Shown here one piece after another: positions 51,113-60,155 of a DNA stretch of 64,000 nucleotides (position 1 is the stretch's first letter; each line of letters starts with the position of its first letter). The stretch comes from Proteus hauseri ATCC 700826. Lineage in GTDB: Bacteria; Pseudomonadota; Gammaproteobacteria; Enterobacterales; Enterobacteriaceae. The stretch is from NCBI RefSeq assembly GCF_001654965.1, contig NZ_LXEV01000031.1, positions 186,001 through 250,000 on the forward strand. The letters are read 5' to 3'. The notes under the pieces are model-generated. The model saw nothing but the letters and a program-made list of their open reading frames with translations, searched no databases and was not told the DNA's origin. The position numbers and the translations under genes were made by a program.

Positions 51113-52282
51113 TTATGCATTTTCCCTGGATACAGAGTAAATATGCTTTCCTCTGATGAATGTATCGGTAAGATGAAAACACTCATCCACCACGGCAAAG
51201 CTGGCTTGTCGACCAGCCTTGATATAACCTAATTTGTCGCCAATACCGAGATATTCTGCCGGTATTGCAGACGCCATTTGAACTGCTTCCCATTCAGGGA
51301 CATGAGCCAGTTGCACCATGTTGCGTAATGCGCTATCTAAGCTACAAGTACTCCCAGCCAAAGAGCCATCGGCTGTTTTTGCTTGGCCTTGAGTGACCGT
51401 TACTGTTTGAGCACCCAGTGTGTAATCGCCATCAGGCAAACCACCAGCACGCATACAATCTGTTATCAATGCAACTTTTTGATACCCTTTCATGCGATAC
51501 GCCAGCTGCATCATTACCGGATGAACATGAATACCATCAGCAATAAGTTCAGCCAGTACATCGTGATAAAGCACTGCACCACAACATCCAGGCTCACGAT
51601 GATGTAATCCCGTCATGCCGTTATATAAGTGCACGCCGCAATCAGCGCCATGTGAAAATGCATCTGACGTTTGTTTATAAGTTGCCGCTGTATGCGCCAC
51701 ACTCGGTTTAATGCCTCGATTGACCAACCAATCAATCGCTTCTATCGAACCTTGAGCTTCTGGCGCAACAGCAACACGCAATAATGTGTCACCCGCACTT
51801 TCAAGCAATGTTTCTAACTCAGAAAGCATGGGGGCTTTTAAAAATTTAACCGGATGTGAGCCACGATGACGCTCTGTAAAATAAGGTCCTTCAAGAAAAC
51901 TACCGAGTAGCAATGCACCTGACGTTTGTGGTGTAGATAAAAACTCACGCACCTGTGATAACGCATGACGGATATCATCCATCGGCGCCGTTACCGTTGT
52001 CCCAACCCATGCCACAACGCCTGTTTTAACTAATGCATCTGCAATAATTTGCAAATCTTGCTGCGTTGCATCCATCACATCAGAACCCGCTCTGCCATGA
52101 ATATGAATATCTACAAATCCGGGTAATAGTGATTTCCCTTTTAAGCGAATAATGGGGCAATCAGTAGGTGCTTTTGTCGTAATAGACTCGATTTTTTCAT
52201 CGTTGACTCGCACATAGCAGAGATAACGAATGCCATCTGGTGTAAAAGTTCTATCCGCTAAAATGGCGTATTGTTGACTCAT
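51113..52282 (-). CDS. agaA: N-acetylgalactosamine-6-phosphate deacetylase AgaA
   Basis: A 389-residue amidohydrolase removing acetate from GalNAc-6-phosphate. Metal and active-site motifs: [13 protein letters not shown] (residue ~60), [28 protein letters not shown] and ITDCMRAGG. The stretch [13 protein letters not shown] and overall pattern follow E. coli AgaA more than NagA. It overlaps the upstream EIIA gene by 4 bases, implying coupling. Context (PTS, agaS, kbaZ) supports the galactosamine assignment. Confidence 0.9.
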   Translation of the reverse strand: MSQQYAILADRTFTPDGIRYLCYVRVNDEKIESITTKAPTDCPIIRLKGKSLLPGFVDIHIHGRAGSDVMDATQQDLQIIADALVKTGVVAWVGTTVTAPMDDIRHALSQVREFLSTPQTSGALLLGSFLEGPYFTERHRGSHPVKFLKAPMLSELETLLESAGDTLLRVAVAPEAQGSIEAIDWLVNRGIKPSVAHTAATYKQTSDAFSHGADCGVHLYNGMTGLHHREPGCCGAVLYHDVLAELIADGIHVHPVMMQLAYRMKGYQKVALITDCMRAGGLPDGDYTLGAQTVTVTQGQAKTADGSLAGSTCSLDSALRNMVQLAHVPEWEAVQMASAIPAEYLGIGDKLGYIKAGRQASFAVVDECFHLTDTFIRGKHIYSVSRENA

Positions 52283-52713
52283 AATCCGTCTTCTTCTTCA
52301 ACATCAACGCTGTCTACTTGCGCCAATTGCTTGCGGATATCTTGAATACTGTCATGACCAATTTCACGCAGCGTTTGCACAAGTTCTGTGGTTGAACACC
52401 CTTCTCTTTCAAATGCGGCATTAACAATCATGGGTAAATTCACTCCTGCTAAAACCTCAACAGCAGGGTTTTGCATCATGATTGCCATTGCGCGATTACA
52501 AGGGGTTCCACCAGGTAAGTCGGTTAAAAATAGGTATTGCTGACAATCCATTGAATCGATAGCTTGGCGCATCTGTTTTTCAAGTTCATCGGGGGATATT
52601 GATTCTAAGAAATCAATAAAGGCGATATCTTGCTGCTCTCCGGCGATAGCTTTCACGGCGGAAGCCATACCCGATGCAAAGTTAAGATGCCCTGAAACAA
52701 TAAGACCTATCAT
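52279..52713 (-). CDS. agaF: PTS EIIA component, mannose family (AgaF)
   Basis: A 144-residue cytoplasmic phosphocarrier. The phosphorylated histidine is H9 in VSGHLNFASGM, and TDLPGGTPCNRA is the second family motif. It receives phosphate from HPr and passes it to EIIB. An acidic tail (VDVEEEDGL) ends the protein. Same operon as the EIIB, IIC and IID genes; overlaps agaA by 4 bases. Confidence 0.92.
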   Translation of the reverse strand: MIGLIVSGHLNFASGMASAVKAIAGEQQDIAFIDFLESISPDELEKQMRQAIDSMDCQQYLFLTDLPGGTPCNRAMAIMMQNPAVEVLAGVNLPMIVNAAFEREGCSTTELVQTLREIGHDSIQDIRKQLAQVDSVDVEEEDGL

Positions 52714-52811
52714 GCGTGACTCCTTGGTACAGGCAGCAGAAACGTCTCCTGCCTGTTTATAGCAAGTTAATGATGTATTACGGTTATCTATGGGTACGTA
52801 AAAAGTGATTG

Positions 52812-53702
52812 TTATAAAAATCCTAATACATGCCCAATCACGCCAAATGCGAGGGTAGAGAAAATCAGTACCGGAGGCTTACCCCAAAATCCTGTGCTCT
52901 TAACCATCTTGTACATCAAGAAAACTAAACACAGAGGCAGTAAGTTCGGCATAATTTTGTCAAATAGCGCACTTTGTAACTCAACCACCTTTCCGCCGAG
53001 TTCTAGCGAGGCAGTGGTTTGAACCTTGATAAAGGTTGCCGATAGCGCACCAATAACGAAGATCCCCATAATATTTGCCGCTTTGGCAAGTTTTTCCGTT
53101 GCGTCGCTCATGTTTACCATCGCGGCAGTACCCGCGCGGTATCCCATAAACATCAGGCCGAAATACACTAAAAAGTGCACGATTTGATATAAGAAGAAGA
53201 AGACAAAAGGTCCCGCAATTGAGCCTTCCATCGCAATGGATGCCCCTAATGCTAAAGTGAGAGGCATCAGCGTCATATGATCAATGGCATCACCAATACC
53301 GCCTGTTGGCCCCATTCCCGCAACTTTCATTACGTTTACAGTAGAAGGTTTTTCTTTGTTCTCTTCCATTGCAACTGCTGTTCCTAATAGGAAGGTAAAC
53401 AGCTTTGGACTTGCATTAAAAAATTGCAGATGGTTTTTCAGTGAGGTTGCATAGTCTCGTTTATTATTTCCATGAATTTTCTTCAATGCTGGAATAATTG
53501 AGAATGCAAATCCTCCGCCTTGCATACGCTCAAAGTTGAAGTTACCTTCCATAAACAGCCCGCGGAATGCACACTTCCAAAGATCACCCTTGGTGATAAC
53601 TTTTCTAACGGTGGTATCTTGATATTCATCGATGCCATCAATCAAAGAACCCGTTTCTGGTTTATCTTGCGTTTTTAATGCAGTGTTATTATTAGATACC
53701 AT
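52812..53702 (-). CDS. agaE: PTS EIID component, mannose family (AgaE)
   Basis: A 296-residue membrane protein. An unusual ~40-residue hydrophilic N-terminus precedes the EIID core, which starts near GDLWKCAFRGLFMEGNFNFERMQGGGF and continues with GMGPTGGIGDAIDHMTLMPL. The C-terminus is hydrophobic. The ATG at 53702 overlaps the EIIC gene by 11 bases and has GAGGA 8 bases upstream; an in-frame start at 53747 is less likely. Forms the membrane channel with EIIC. Confidence 0.9.
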   Translation of the reverse strand: MVSNNNTALKTQDKPETGSLIDGIDEYQDTTVRKVITKGDLWKCAFRGLFMEGNFNFERMQGGGFAFSIIPALKKIHGNNKRDYATSLKNHLQFFNASPKLFTFLLGTAVAMEENKEKPSTVNVMKVAGMGPTGGIGDAIDHMTLMPLTLALGASIAMEGSIAGPFVFFFLYQIVHFLVYFGLMFMGYRAGTAAMVNMSDATEKLAKAANIMGIFVIGALSATFIKVQTTASLELGGKVVELQSALFDKIMPNLLPLCLVFLMYKMVKSTGFWGKPPVLIFSTLAFGVIGHVLGFL

Positions 53703-54459
53703 CTTCGAAATCCTCATTTTGCTGACTGGTGTTTTTGTTATTACCACTAAAGAAGAAGTAAAGCGCTGCGGCTGATGCGCCTAAAATTGCCACTGCCATA
53801 ATTGGTAGTTTTAAATAAGTTGTCATCACAAAACCAATAAAGAACACACCCGCCACTTCTTTCGACCACATGATTTTCAACAACATGGCGAAGCCGATAG
53901 CAGGAACCATTTTCGCACCAATACCTAAGCCTTCGAGTAACACTTTTGGTGTATTCTCATCAATCCACTGAGCTGCATGTTCCCCGAAATAAACCGTGAC
54001 AAAGGCAACCAAGGCATAAAGGAGCGAGCGAACCGTTATCGTTATTATTAGTAACCTAGAAATACCCGATGCATCGGCTTTTTCGGCACAACGATCTGCT
54101 TTTCCCATAGTGAAGGCACTAACAGCAAAGAAGCCAATAATGAGCATTTGCATTAATACAGCGATAGGCATCCCAATACCCATAGCAACTTCAGGGGATT
54201 GATTTGTCATGACAGCAAAAGCAACAGCTGCAATAGTACCTAATGTGACATCAGGTGGTTGTGCGCCGGCATTTGGCACTAACCCTAACCATGCAAGTTC
54301 TAATGTTGCACCCGCGATTAACCCTATTTGCATATCCCCCATAATCAGGCCAACAACGGGTCCTGTAATTAATGGGCGGTGGATATTTAATGCAACGTCA
54401 TACTTATCGATACCGCAAAAGAAGGCCCATAAAGCCACTAAAGAAGCTTCAAAAATCAT
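53692..54459 (-). CDS. agaW: PTS EIIC component, mannose family (AgaW)
   Basis: A 255-residue membrane protein with about seven to eight hydrophobic segments. EIIC-type motifs are RPLITGPVVGLIMGDMQIGLIAGATLEL-type segments near residues 28-55 and NAGAQPPDVTLGTIAAVA after them. It is the sugar-transporting subunit paired with EIID. The substrate in this locus is proposed to be GalNAc or an unsaturated chondroitin disaccharide. Confidence 0.92.
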   Translation of the reverse strand: MIFEASLVALWAFFCGIDKYDVALNIHRPLITGPVVGLIMGDMQIGLIAGATLELAWLGLVPNAGAQPPDVTLGTIAAVAFAVMTNQSPEVAMGIGMPIAVLMQMLIIGFFAVSAFTMGKADRCAEKADASGISRLLIITITVRSLLYALVAFVTVYFGEHAAQWIDENTPKVLLEGLGIGAKMVPAIGFAMLLKIMWSKEVAGVFFIGFVMTTYLKLPIMAVAILGASAAALYFFFSGNNKNTSQQNEDFEDGI

Positions 54460-54510
54460 AAATAATCCTCAAACCTAGCTGTGATTTAGGTTTTTTTGCT
54501 CAGGAAATTA

Positions 54511-55005
54511 TCAAGCTGTTGCGAGTGCTAGCACATCAACAGGTGTCTGATCAGGGGTGTTTTGGATTGTGCATGTCACACCATTTGCCACAAGGCTTTT
54601 AAATGCCTCAATGTCTTTCTCATTAACTGAGACCGTTTTCGCAATTTGGCGCTTACCCTCATGAAAATGCATATTGCCTACGTTACAGTGAGTTATCGGC
54701 ACGCCGCCTTCCACTAAACGCGCAACATCAATTGGGTTATTGCACAGAACAAAAATTTTCTGGCGAGGAGAAGCTTTACTAATCACTTCTATGGTTTTTT
54801 GAATAGAGAAAAAGCGAACAGCATATTCACCGCCTGCTGATGCTTTCATTCCAGCTTGCATGAAGGCGGAATTAGGACCTTCGGCTGCATCATCATTAGC
54901 AACTAAAATCAGGTTTGCTTCAGTATGTTTACCCCATGTAATACGGATTTGACCGTGGAGTAAACGCTCATCAATGCGGGTCCAGACAATATTAGGTGTG
55001 TTCAT
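54511..55005 (-). CDS. agaV: PTS EIIB component, mannose family (AgaV)
   Basis: A 164-residue cytoplasmic protein. The phosphorylated histidine is H17 in RIDERLLHGQI, with VGNMHFHEGKRQIAKTVSV later, both as in E. coli AgaV. It takes phosphate from EIIA and phosphorylates the incoming sugar. First PTS gene of the operon, 24 bases after agaS. Confidence 0.93.
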   Translation of the reverse strand: MNTPNIVWTRIDERLLHGQIRITWGKHTEANLILVANDDAAEGPNSAFMQAGMKASAGGEYAVRFFSIQKTIEVISKASPRQKIFVLCNNPIDVARLVEGGVPITHCNVGNMHFHEGKRQIAKTVSVNEKDIEAFKSLVANGVTCTIQNTPDQTPVDVLALATA

Positions 55006-55029
55006 GATTAGCTCTCTTATTATATTTTA

Positions 55030-56219
55030 TTAACTTACAGCAGACTGTGTGTCGTCTTTTTTGTATGAGAACGGATAAATAGTGACGCCTTGTACAACTC
55101 GGTTGATCTCTCCTGTTGGAGACGGGTTATCAGGCGTATTCCCTAGTGCAATGGAACTGTGAAACGCGAATGATTGCGCCAACATCAAGTAAGGAAACAA
55201 TAGCGCCACATCCGAACAGTTCTCTAGTGCAGGAATATAAACAAAACTCTCTTTTGAAAAAGAATTATCATTTCGTGCGGTGATCGCGATCACCTTGCCT
55301 GATGCATTATCGTGAATAATCTCTCGTAATAAGTCGGTCTCATATTGACGAGTGTAAGGATCGTTAGAGAAAAACATCACAACTAACGTTTCTTTATTGA
55401 CGATAGATTTAGGGCCATGACGGAAACCTAATGGGGTATCAAAACTCGCCACAACTTTACCCGCAGTAAGTTCCAACATTTTTAACGAGGCTTCTTGCGC
55501 AAGACCTTGTAACCCACCGCTGCCAAGATAGATGACTCGCTTAAACTTCCCTGCATATTCATTGCGAATAACAAGATTTGCTTTCTCAAATTGCGCTTTA
55601 TAATCACTAAAGAAAGGTGCTATTGAGTCACGAAAAACACTATCCCCCAAAAAGATGGTGACAGCTGCCATCATCATGGATGAAAAACTTGAGGTCATCG
55701 CTAAAGAGCGATCATTGGATTCTTCTGGCATTAGTAGCGCCAATGCACTCTGATTGTTTTGGCAGTATTCGTACAGCTTGCCATTAGGATTGCATGTCAA
55801 TACCAAGTGATAACATTGAGATAAACATTCAGCTGCTACATCTAATGAAGCAACACTTTCTGGGCTGTTACCAGAACGTGCAAAAGAGATTAATAATGTG
55901 GGGATATTTTCTGCCAAATACTCTTGGGGATCGGCAACTAAGTCAGTTGTTGCAATGGCATCAACACGACGCTTTATATGACCACTTAAAATCGGCGCTA
56001 ATGCTCTACCCGCAAATGCGGAGGTTCCAGCACCGGTTAGAATAATTCTGGCATTAGGTGCAGCAAGTGCTTGATTCAGAAACGCTTGAATATCAGCACG
56101 TTTTTCTTGAATTGACTGCCATGTTTTTTCCAGCACTCAGGTTGTTGCTCAATTTCTTTCGCAGTCCAAAATGCATTCAGTTGCTCTAATTGAGCGGTCT
56201 GATAACTTAAATATTCCAT
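55030..56219 (-). pseudogene. agaS: agaS, galactosamine-6-phosphate deaminase/isomerase, frameshifted
   Basis: AgaS converts galactosamine-6-phosphate to tagatose-6-phosphate; it has two SIS domains. The intended start is ATG 56219 behind GAGGG (MEYLSYQTAQL...FWTAKEIEQQPECWKK). After codon 32 the frame is lost at a run of six A (plus-strand T6 at 56124-56129). One extra A would give ...ECWKKTWQSIQEKRAD, exactly joining the downstream 368-codon frame (ILTGAGTSAFAG, SFARSGNSPES, GSGGLQGLAQE, GFRHGPKS), which matches E. coli AgaS. The downstream frame alone could start at GTG 56136 and would lack only ~30 N-terminal residues. True mutation, phase switching or sequencing error cannot be told apart. 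Confidence 0.85.
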
Positions 56220-56231
56220 GGTTTCCCTCAA

Positions 56232-57512
56232 TTAATGGACATAACAAGCATCGGCATAAACCGACAACACGTCGCGAATTTTCGCAATAACAAAGGATTC
56301 AGGGGTGCCGTCGATCATGCCTTCTCTTAATTGAGTAAATTGATACGGCAAATATTGGCTGAGCAAAGGTAACGGAATAGGTTTAATAGATAAGTTATCC
56401 ATCAACGTATCAATAGCGGCATTAATTTCAGCATCAGGCCAGTAATAACGAATGCGATCACTAAAACTATAAACTCGCGCAAAAGCTTGTTGATGCGTAT
56501 CACCGTGATAATACTTTTGCCAAAACTCCGGCTCACGACACATCAAATGCTCCATCTTTTCACGTAATTTTGAGCATTGTTCTGGTGCAAATAGCGTCTC
56601 TTCAATAGCACATAACGCATATAGTCCTTCACGCATAGCAAAGGTTAACGCGGGGCCTACTTTTAAGATGGCAAAGTGATCATTTACCAGCTGCTTATAA
56701 GCGCCTTTGGTTTGATAATCGGTAGAATGAGCTTCGAAAACAATATGAGGGTAATCATTCACAACTTGGCTTAACGATTGTGCTTTTTCTGTTTGATAAT
56801 CAATGACACCGGTGTGATCAAACTCAACGCCTGGCTGAACCACTAATCCGACAACACGCGTCCAGCAATCACCCACGCCGGCATCATGAAAAGCTTGGCG
56901 ATGGCACTCAAGGGTTTTTCTTGCGGCTTTAGGAGAAGTGACTTCGACTGTATCTAATTCTTCTGCGGCACCACCAGGGACAGGTACTTCAGTACCAACA
57001 ACATACACAATGTCGCTAGAACCAAATGTTTCTTTAGCTGTTTTTTCAGCGATAACGGCTAAACGAGCAGCGCGTGATGCAACAATTTCATCTGTTAATG
57101 GAATGGGATCACCGTGACAAGACATACTGCAATCGAGGTGGATCTTTTTAAAACCCGCAGCAACATAGTGTGCAATTAACACATCTGCGTTTTTCATTGC
57201 TTCTTCAGCGGTTAGATGTTGCCAACGATTAGGACCAAGATGGTCACCACCAAGAATTAATTTCTCAGTAGGAAAACCGATATTTTCAGCTTGTTCAATA
57301 ACATATTGGTAGAAGTCAGCAGGGGTCATACCCGTATAACCACCAAATTGATCGACCTGATTAGAAGTGGCTTCAATCAGCAGAAAGGAATCATTATCCA
57401 GCGCTTGTAATAAAGCTGCTTCTATTACTAAAGGGTGGGCAGAACAAACAGAATAAATACCATTCTGTTTGCCTGATTTATGTTGCTGAACAATCTTTTC
57501 TAAAGGATGCAT
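56232..57512 (-). CDS. kbaZ: tagatose-1,6-bisphosphate aldolase subunit KbaZ
   Basis: A 426-residue protein needed for full activity and stability of the class II tagatose bisphosphate aldolase KbaY. Conserved stretches such as [45 protein letters not shown] and HLDCSMSC match KbaZ/GatZ closely, with the KbaZ form favoured ([11 protein letters not shown]). It begins the metabolic part of the operon after agaR and stops 12 bases before the agaS ATG. Its partner kbaY lies at 63410 on the other strand. Confidence 0.92.
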   Translation of the reverse strand: MHPLEKIVQQHKSGKQNGIYSVCSAHPLVIEAALLQALDNDSFLLIEATSNQVDQFGGYTGMTPADFYQYVIEQAENIGFPTEKLILGGDHLGPNRWQHLTAEEAMKNADVLIAHYVAAGFKKIHLDCSMSCHGDPIPLTDEIVASRAARLAVIAEKTAKETFGSSDIVYVVGTEVPVPGGAAEELDTVEVTSPKAARKTLECHRQAFHDAGVGDCWTRVVGLVVQPGVEFDHTGVIDYQTEKAQSLSQVVNDYPHIVFEAHSTDYQTKGAYKQLVNDHFAILKVGPALTFAMREGLYALCAIEETLFAPEQCSKLREKMEHLMCREPEFWQKYYHGDTHQQAFARVYSFSDRIRYYWPDAEINAAIDTLMDNLSIKPIPLPLLSQYLPYQFTQLREGMIDGTPESFVIAKIRDVLSVYADACYVH

Positions 57513-57566
57513 TTAAATACTAACTCCATAATCAACACCGGCGGTGCTGCTAATGGAGTTAGCAAA

Positions 57567-58346
57567 TTACGATGCCTTATCGTCGACGATAATTACTTCG
57601 ATTTTGTGATCTTTCAGTTCCTGAATATACTCTTCAGGAATACCTGAATCGGTCACTAACACATCAATTTCACCGAACTCTCTGATCATATGACAGCTAC
57701 GCTTACTGAATTTCGTAGAATCTGCAACCGCAATAATAGTCTCTGAGATATCACACATTAAACGGTTAAGGCTAGCTTCCTGTTCATTGTGAGTGGTAAT
57801 ACCGACACGTAAATCAAATCCGTCAACGCCGAGAAAAACCTTATCAAAACGGAAATTTCTCAGACTATTTTCAGCTTGCGAGCCTGAAAAAGACAAAGCA
57901 CTTTTGCGCAATACACCACCGGTCATTAATACTTCTACGCCTGTGGTATTTGCTAACTCCATTGCGACATCCAGACCGTTTGTCATGACCACTACATTTT
58001 CGCGCGACTTTAAATGTGTCGCTATTTCGCGAGTAGTTGTCCCCGAGTCAAGAATGACGGTATCTCCATCCTTTATCAGCGTTGCGGCCGCTTTCCCGAT
58101 CAATGATTTTATCCCCGCATTTTGTCCACGTTTTTCGTGGATACTCAGTTCGGCAATAAAACCTGTATTAGGGATTGCTGCACCATGAGAACGGACGATA
58201 TAACCATTTTTCTCAAGAAAACTTAGATCGCTGCGGATGGTGACACTTGAGACTTTAAATAATTCAGCGAGATCTTCGACTCTGGCTTTACCTTTTTGGT
58301 TTACCATGTCTAGGATTTCCATACGCCTCTCAACTGCCGCTTTCAC
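57567..58346 (-). CDS. agaR: AgaR, DeoR-family repressor
   Basis: A 259-residue repressor. The N-terminal DeoR winged HTH reads ARVEDLAELFKVSSVTIRSDL, and the sugar-phosphate-sensing domain has LDSGTTTREIATHL, MTNGLDVAMELAN, GVDGFDLRVGITTHNEQEA. It follows the E. coli AgaR pattern. The start is GTG at 58346, 6 bases after AAGGAG. It lies at the head of the operon, with CTTTC-repeat operators just upstream, suggesting autoregulation. Confidence 0.9.
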   Translation of the reverse strand: MKAAVERRMEILDMVNQKGKARVEDLAELFKVSSVTIRSDLSFLEKNGYIVRSHGAAIPNTGFIAELSIHEKRGQNAGIKSLIGKAAATLIKDGDTVILDSGTTTREIATHLKSRENVVVMTNGLDVAMELANTTGVEVLMTGGVLRKSALSFSGSQAENSLRNFRFDKVFLGVDGFDLRVGITTHNEQEASLNRLMCDISETIIAVADSTKFSKRSCHMIREFGEIDVLVTDSGIPEEYIQELKDHKIEVIIVDDKAS

Positions 58347-58375
58347 TTTCGTCTCCTTACGAAACTAAAAGACTT

Positions 58376-58472
58376 AACTTTCGATTGGTTTCGAATGTAG
58401 TTTACTACGCCAAATTTAACCGACAACGCAAAAAAACAAAACTTTTGATCTCTTTCACAAACTTTCGATTCA
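58376..58472 (-). promoter_or_regulatory. AgaR-type operators and CRP-like site upstream of agaR
   Basis: Two copies of a TTTC-N6-TTTCG element with 10-base period: at 58379 (TTTCGATTGGTTTCG) and at 58453 (TTTCACAAACTTTCG). A CRP-like site TTTGA, 6 bases, TCACA overlaps the second (58444-58459), with one mismatch to consensus. E. coli AgaR binds T-rich TTTC repeats of similar spacing. These probably mediate repression by AgaR and activation by CRP. Confidence 0.6.
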
Positions 58473-58763
58473 TTGTCGGTTGCTTACGAGTATTTTCGTG
58501 TCGAATCAATAATAGCCTTCAGGCCATCAGTTTCCAATCAATAAAATGATATAACCCAATGCAATACTTATGATTACACTATATACATAAAGACAAAACA
58601 CAAAAAACCAGCGTTAACACCCCTATATTTCACCATAAACAGATTAAAATTTTATTCCATTCATTTCTTTTCGAATTAGAAATAAAAATAAATAGCTCAA
58701 AAAATCAAAAAATAACGAAATAGTATCATCTCGAAAGCAATTAAAGCGAAAACTACCACTTTA
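58473..58763. other. rest of the divergent agaR / sulfatase maturase control region
   Basis: AT-rich with no gene. Scattered CTTTTCG (58668) and CGAAAG (58733) motifs fit weaker copies of the AgaR-type element. Confidence 0.4.
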
Positions 58764-58800
58764 TTCTTTCGATGAATACTTTCATTTACTTTCGTTATTT
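58764..58800 (+). promoter_or_regulatory. AgaR-type operator upstream of the sulfatase maturase gene
   Basis: Three CTTTC motifs in line: CTTTCG at 58766, CTTTC at 58779 and CTTTCG at 58789. The last two form CTTTCATTTACTTTCG, which also occurs exactly at 63300 upstream of kbaY. It lies about 80 bases before the maturase start. Confidence 0.6.
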
Positions 58801-58882
58801 TGTATTTGTGATTTTAATCTCTTTTGTTTTTATAAAATTTGCGTAATGTAAAAGAATAAAAAGAGACTCAGGAAATGAACCC

Positions 58883-60118
58883 ATGGCAATAAATCAACCT
58901 GCTTATTTTCATATGATGGCAAAACCCACAAGCTACCATTGTAATATTAAGTGTGAATACTGCTTTTATCTTGAAAAAGAAAATATTTTTCAAGAAGAGG
59001 AAAAAGAAGCAGGGCATACCGTTATGGCTGACGGTGTACTACGTCGTTATATTAAAGATTATATTCAATCTCACGGCGGTGATCAGGTTGATTTTTCTTG
59101 GCAAGGTGGTGAGCCAACACTTGCAGGATTGGCTTTCTTCCAACAAGTTGTCAAATACCAAAAGCAGTTTGCACAAGGTAAAACCATTACCAACAGCGTA
59201 CAAACTAACGCGATAGCAATTAATCGCCAATGGGCACAATTCTTTGCTGATAACCATTTTCTATTAGGTGTTTCTATTGATGGTCTTGAAGCTGTTCACG
59301 ATAAGTATCGTATTTCTGTTAACGGAAGCCCTACCTTTGAAAGAGTAAAGCGTGCGATTAAGTTATTAAATGAATATGGCGTTGAATTTAATACATTAAC
59401 CGTCGTTAATGATCAAAACTGGAATAAAGGAAAAGAAACCTATCAAGCATTAAAGGAATTAGGCTCCGTTTTCTTTCAATTTATTCCTATTGTCGAAGTA
59501 GACCGCCGTTTTCCGCATACTCATGGTGGACATTATGCACCAGGTCCTAACGCGCAATTAGCGCCCTTTTCAGTTCCGGCTGAAGGCTATGGTCAGTTTA
59601 TGACCGATGTTTTCAATGAATGGGTTCGCCAAGGCGATGTTGGAAAAATATATATTCGTTTATTTGACAGCTTATTAGGTACATGGATGGGATATCCCGC
59701 CTCTACGTGTATTCAATCAAAAACCTGTGGTCAGGCATTAATTATTGAATCTAACGGTGATGTCTATTCTTGTGATCACTATGTTTACCCTGCTAATAAT
59801 TTAGGTAATATTCATCAAAATAGCCTCGCTCGTTTAGTTACATCAAAACAACAACAACGTTTTGGTCAGAATAAATACGACAAACTTACCGACCTTTGTA
59901 AACAATGCGAAGTACAAAGCCTATGTTATGGCGGTTGCCCTAAACACCGTATTATTGCGGTTGAAGGGGAAAAGTATCGTCACAATTATCTTTGTCGCTC
60001 ATATAAAAAGATCTTTCACCATACAGCAATGGGTATGCAACTTATGCACCAGGCAATCTCTCGTGGCGGTTTAGCTAGCGATGCCCTCCCTGCCATGCAA
60101 AAAAATTATATCAAATAA
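58883..60118 (+). CDS. anaerobic sulfatase-maturating enzyme (radical SAM)
   Basis: Oxidises the active-site cysteine (or serine) of sulfatases to formylglycine in the cytoplasm without oxygen. It has 411 residues. The radical SAM motif CxxxCxxC is C20-C24-C27 (HCNIKCEYCFY). SFSWQGGEPTL-like SAM-binding segment at ~70. The C-terminal SPASM domain holds the auxiliary cluster cysteines (TCIQSKTCG, VYSCDHY, LCKQCEVQSLCYGGC). Located 38 bases before a sulfatase gene, and presumably also serves the sulfatase at 36625. Expression fits AgaR-type sites upstream. Confidence 0.93.
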   Translation: MAINQPAYFHMMAKPTSYHCNIKCEYCFYLEKENIFQEEEKEAGHTVMADGVLRRYIKDYIQSHGGDQVDFSWQGGEPTLAGLAFFQQVVKYQKQFAQGKTITNSVQTNAIAINRQWAQFFADNHFLLGVSIDGLEAVHDKYRISVNGSPTFERVKRAIKLLNEYGVEFNTLTVVNDQNWNKGKETYQALKELGSVFFQFIPIVEVDRRFPHTHGGHYAPGPNAQLAPFSVPAEGYGQFMTDVFNEWVRQGDVGKIYIRLFDSLLGTWMGYPASTCIQSKTCGQALIIESNGDVYSCDHYVYPANNLGNIHQNSLARLVTSKQQQRFGQNKYDKLTDLCKQCEVQSLCYGGCPKHRIIAVEGEKYRHNYLCRSYKKIFHHTAMGMQLMHQAISRGGLASDALPAMQKNYIK

Positions 60119-60155
60119 TATTAATCAGCTAATTTTACTCATTTGGAGACCATCC

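Noticed and set aside
56120-56150. Programmed ribosomal frameshift in agaS
   Set aside because: A -1 shift on the six-A run would restore the frame, but I see no stimulatory structure or internal Shine-Dalgarno, and E. coli agaS needs none. Mutation or sequencing error is the simpler reading.
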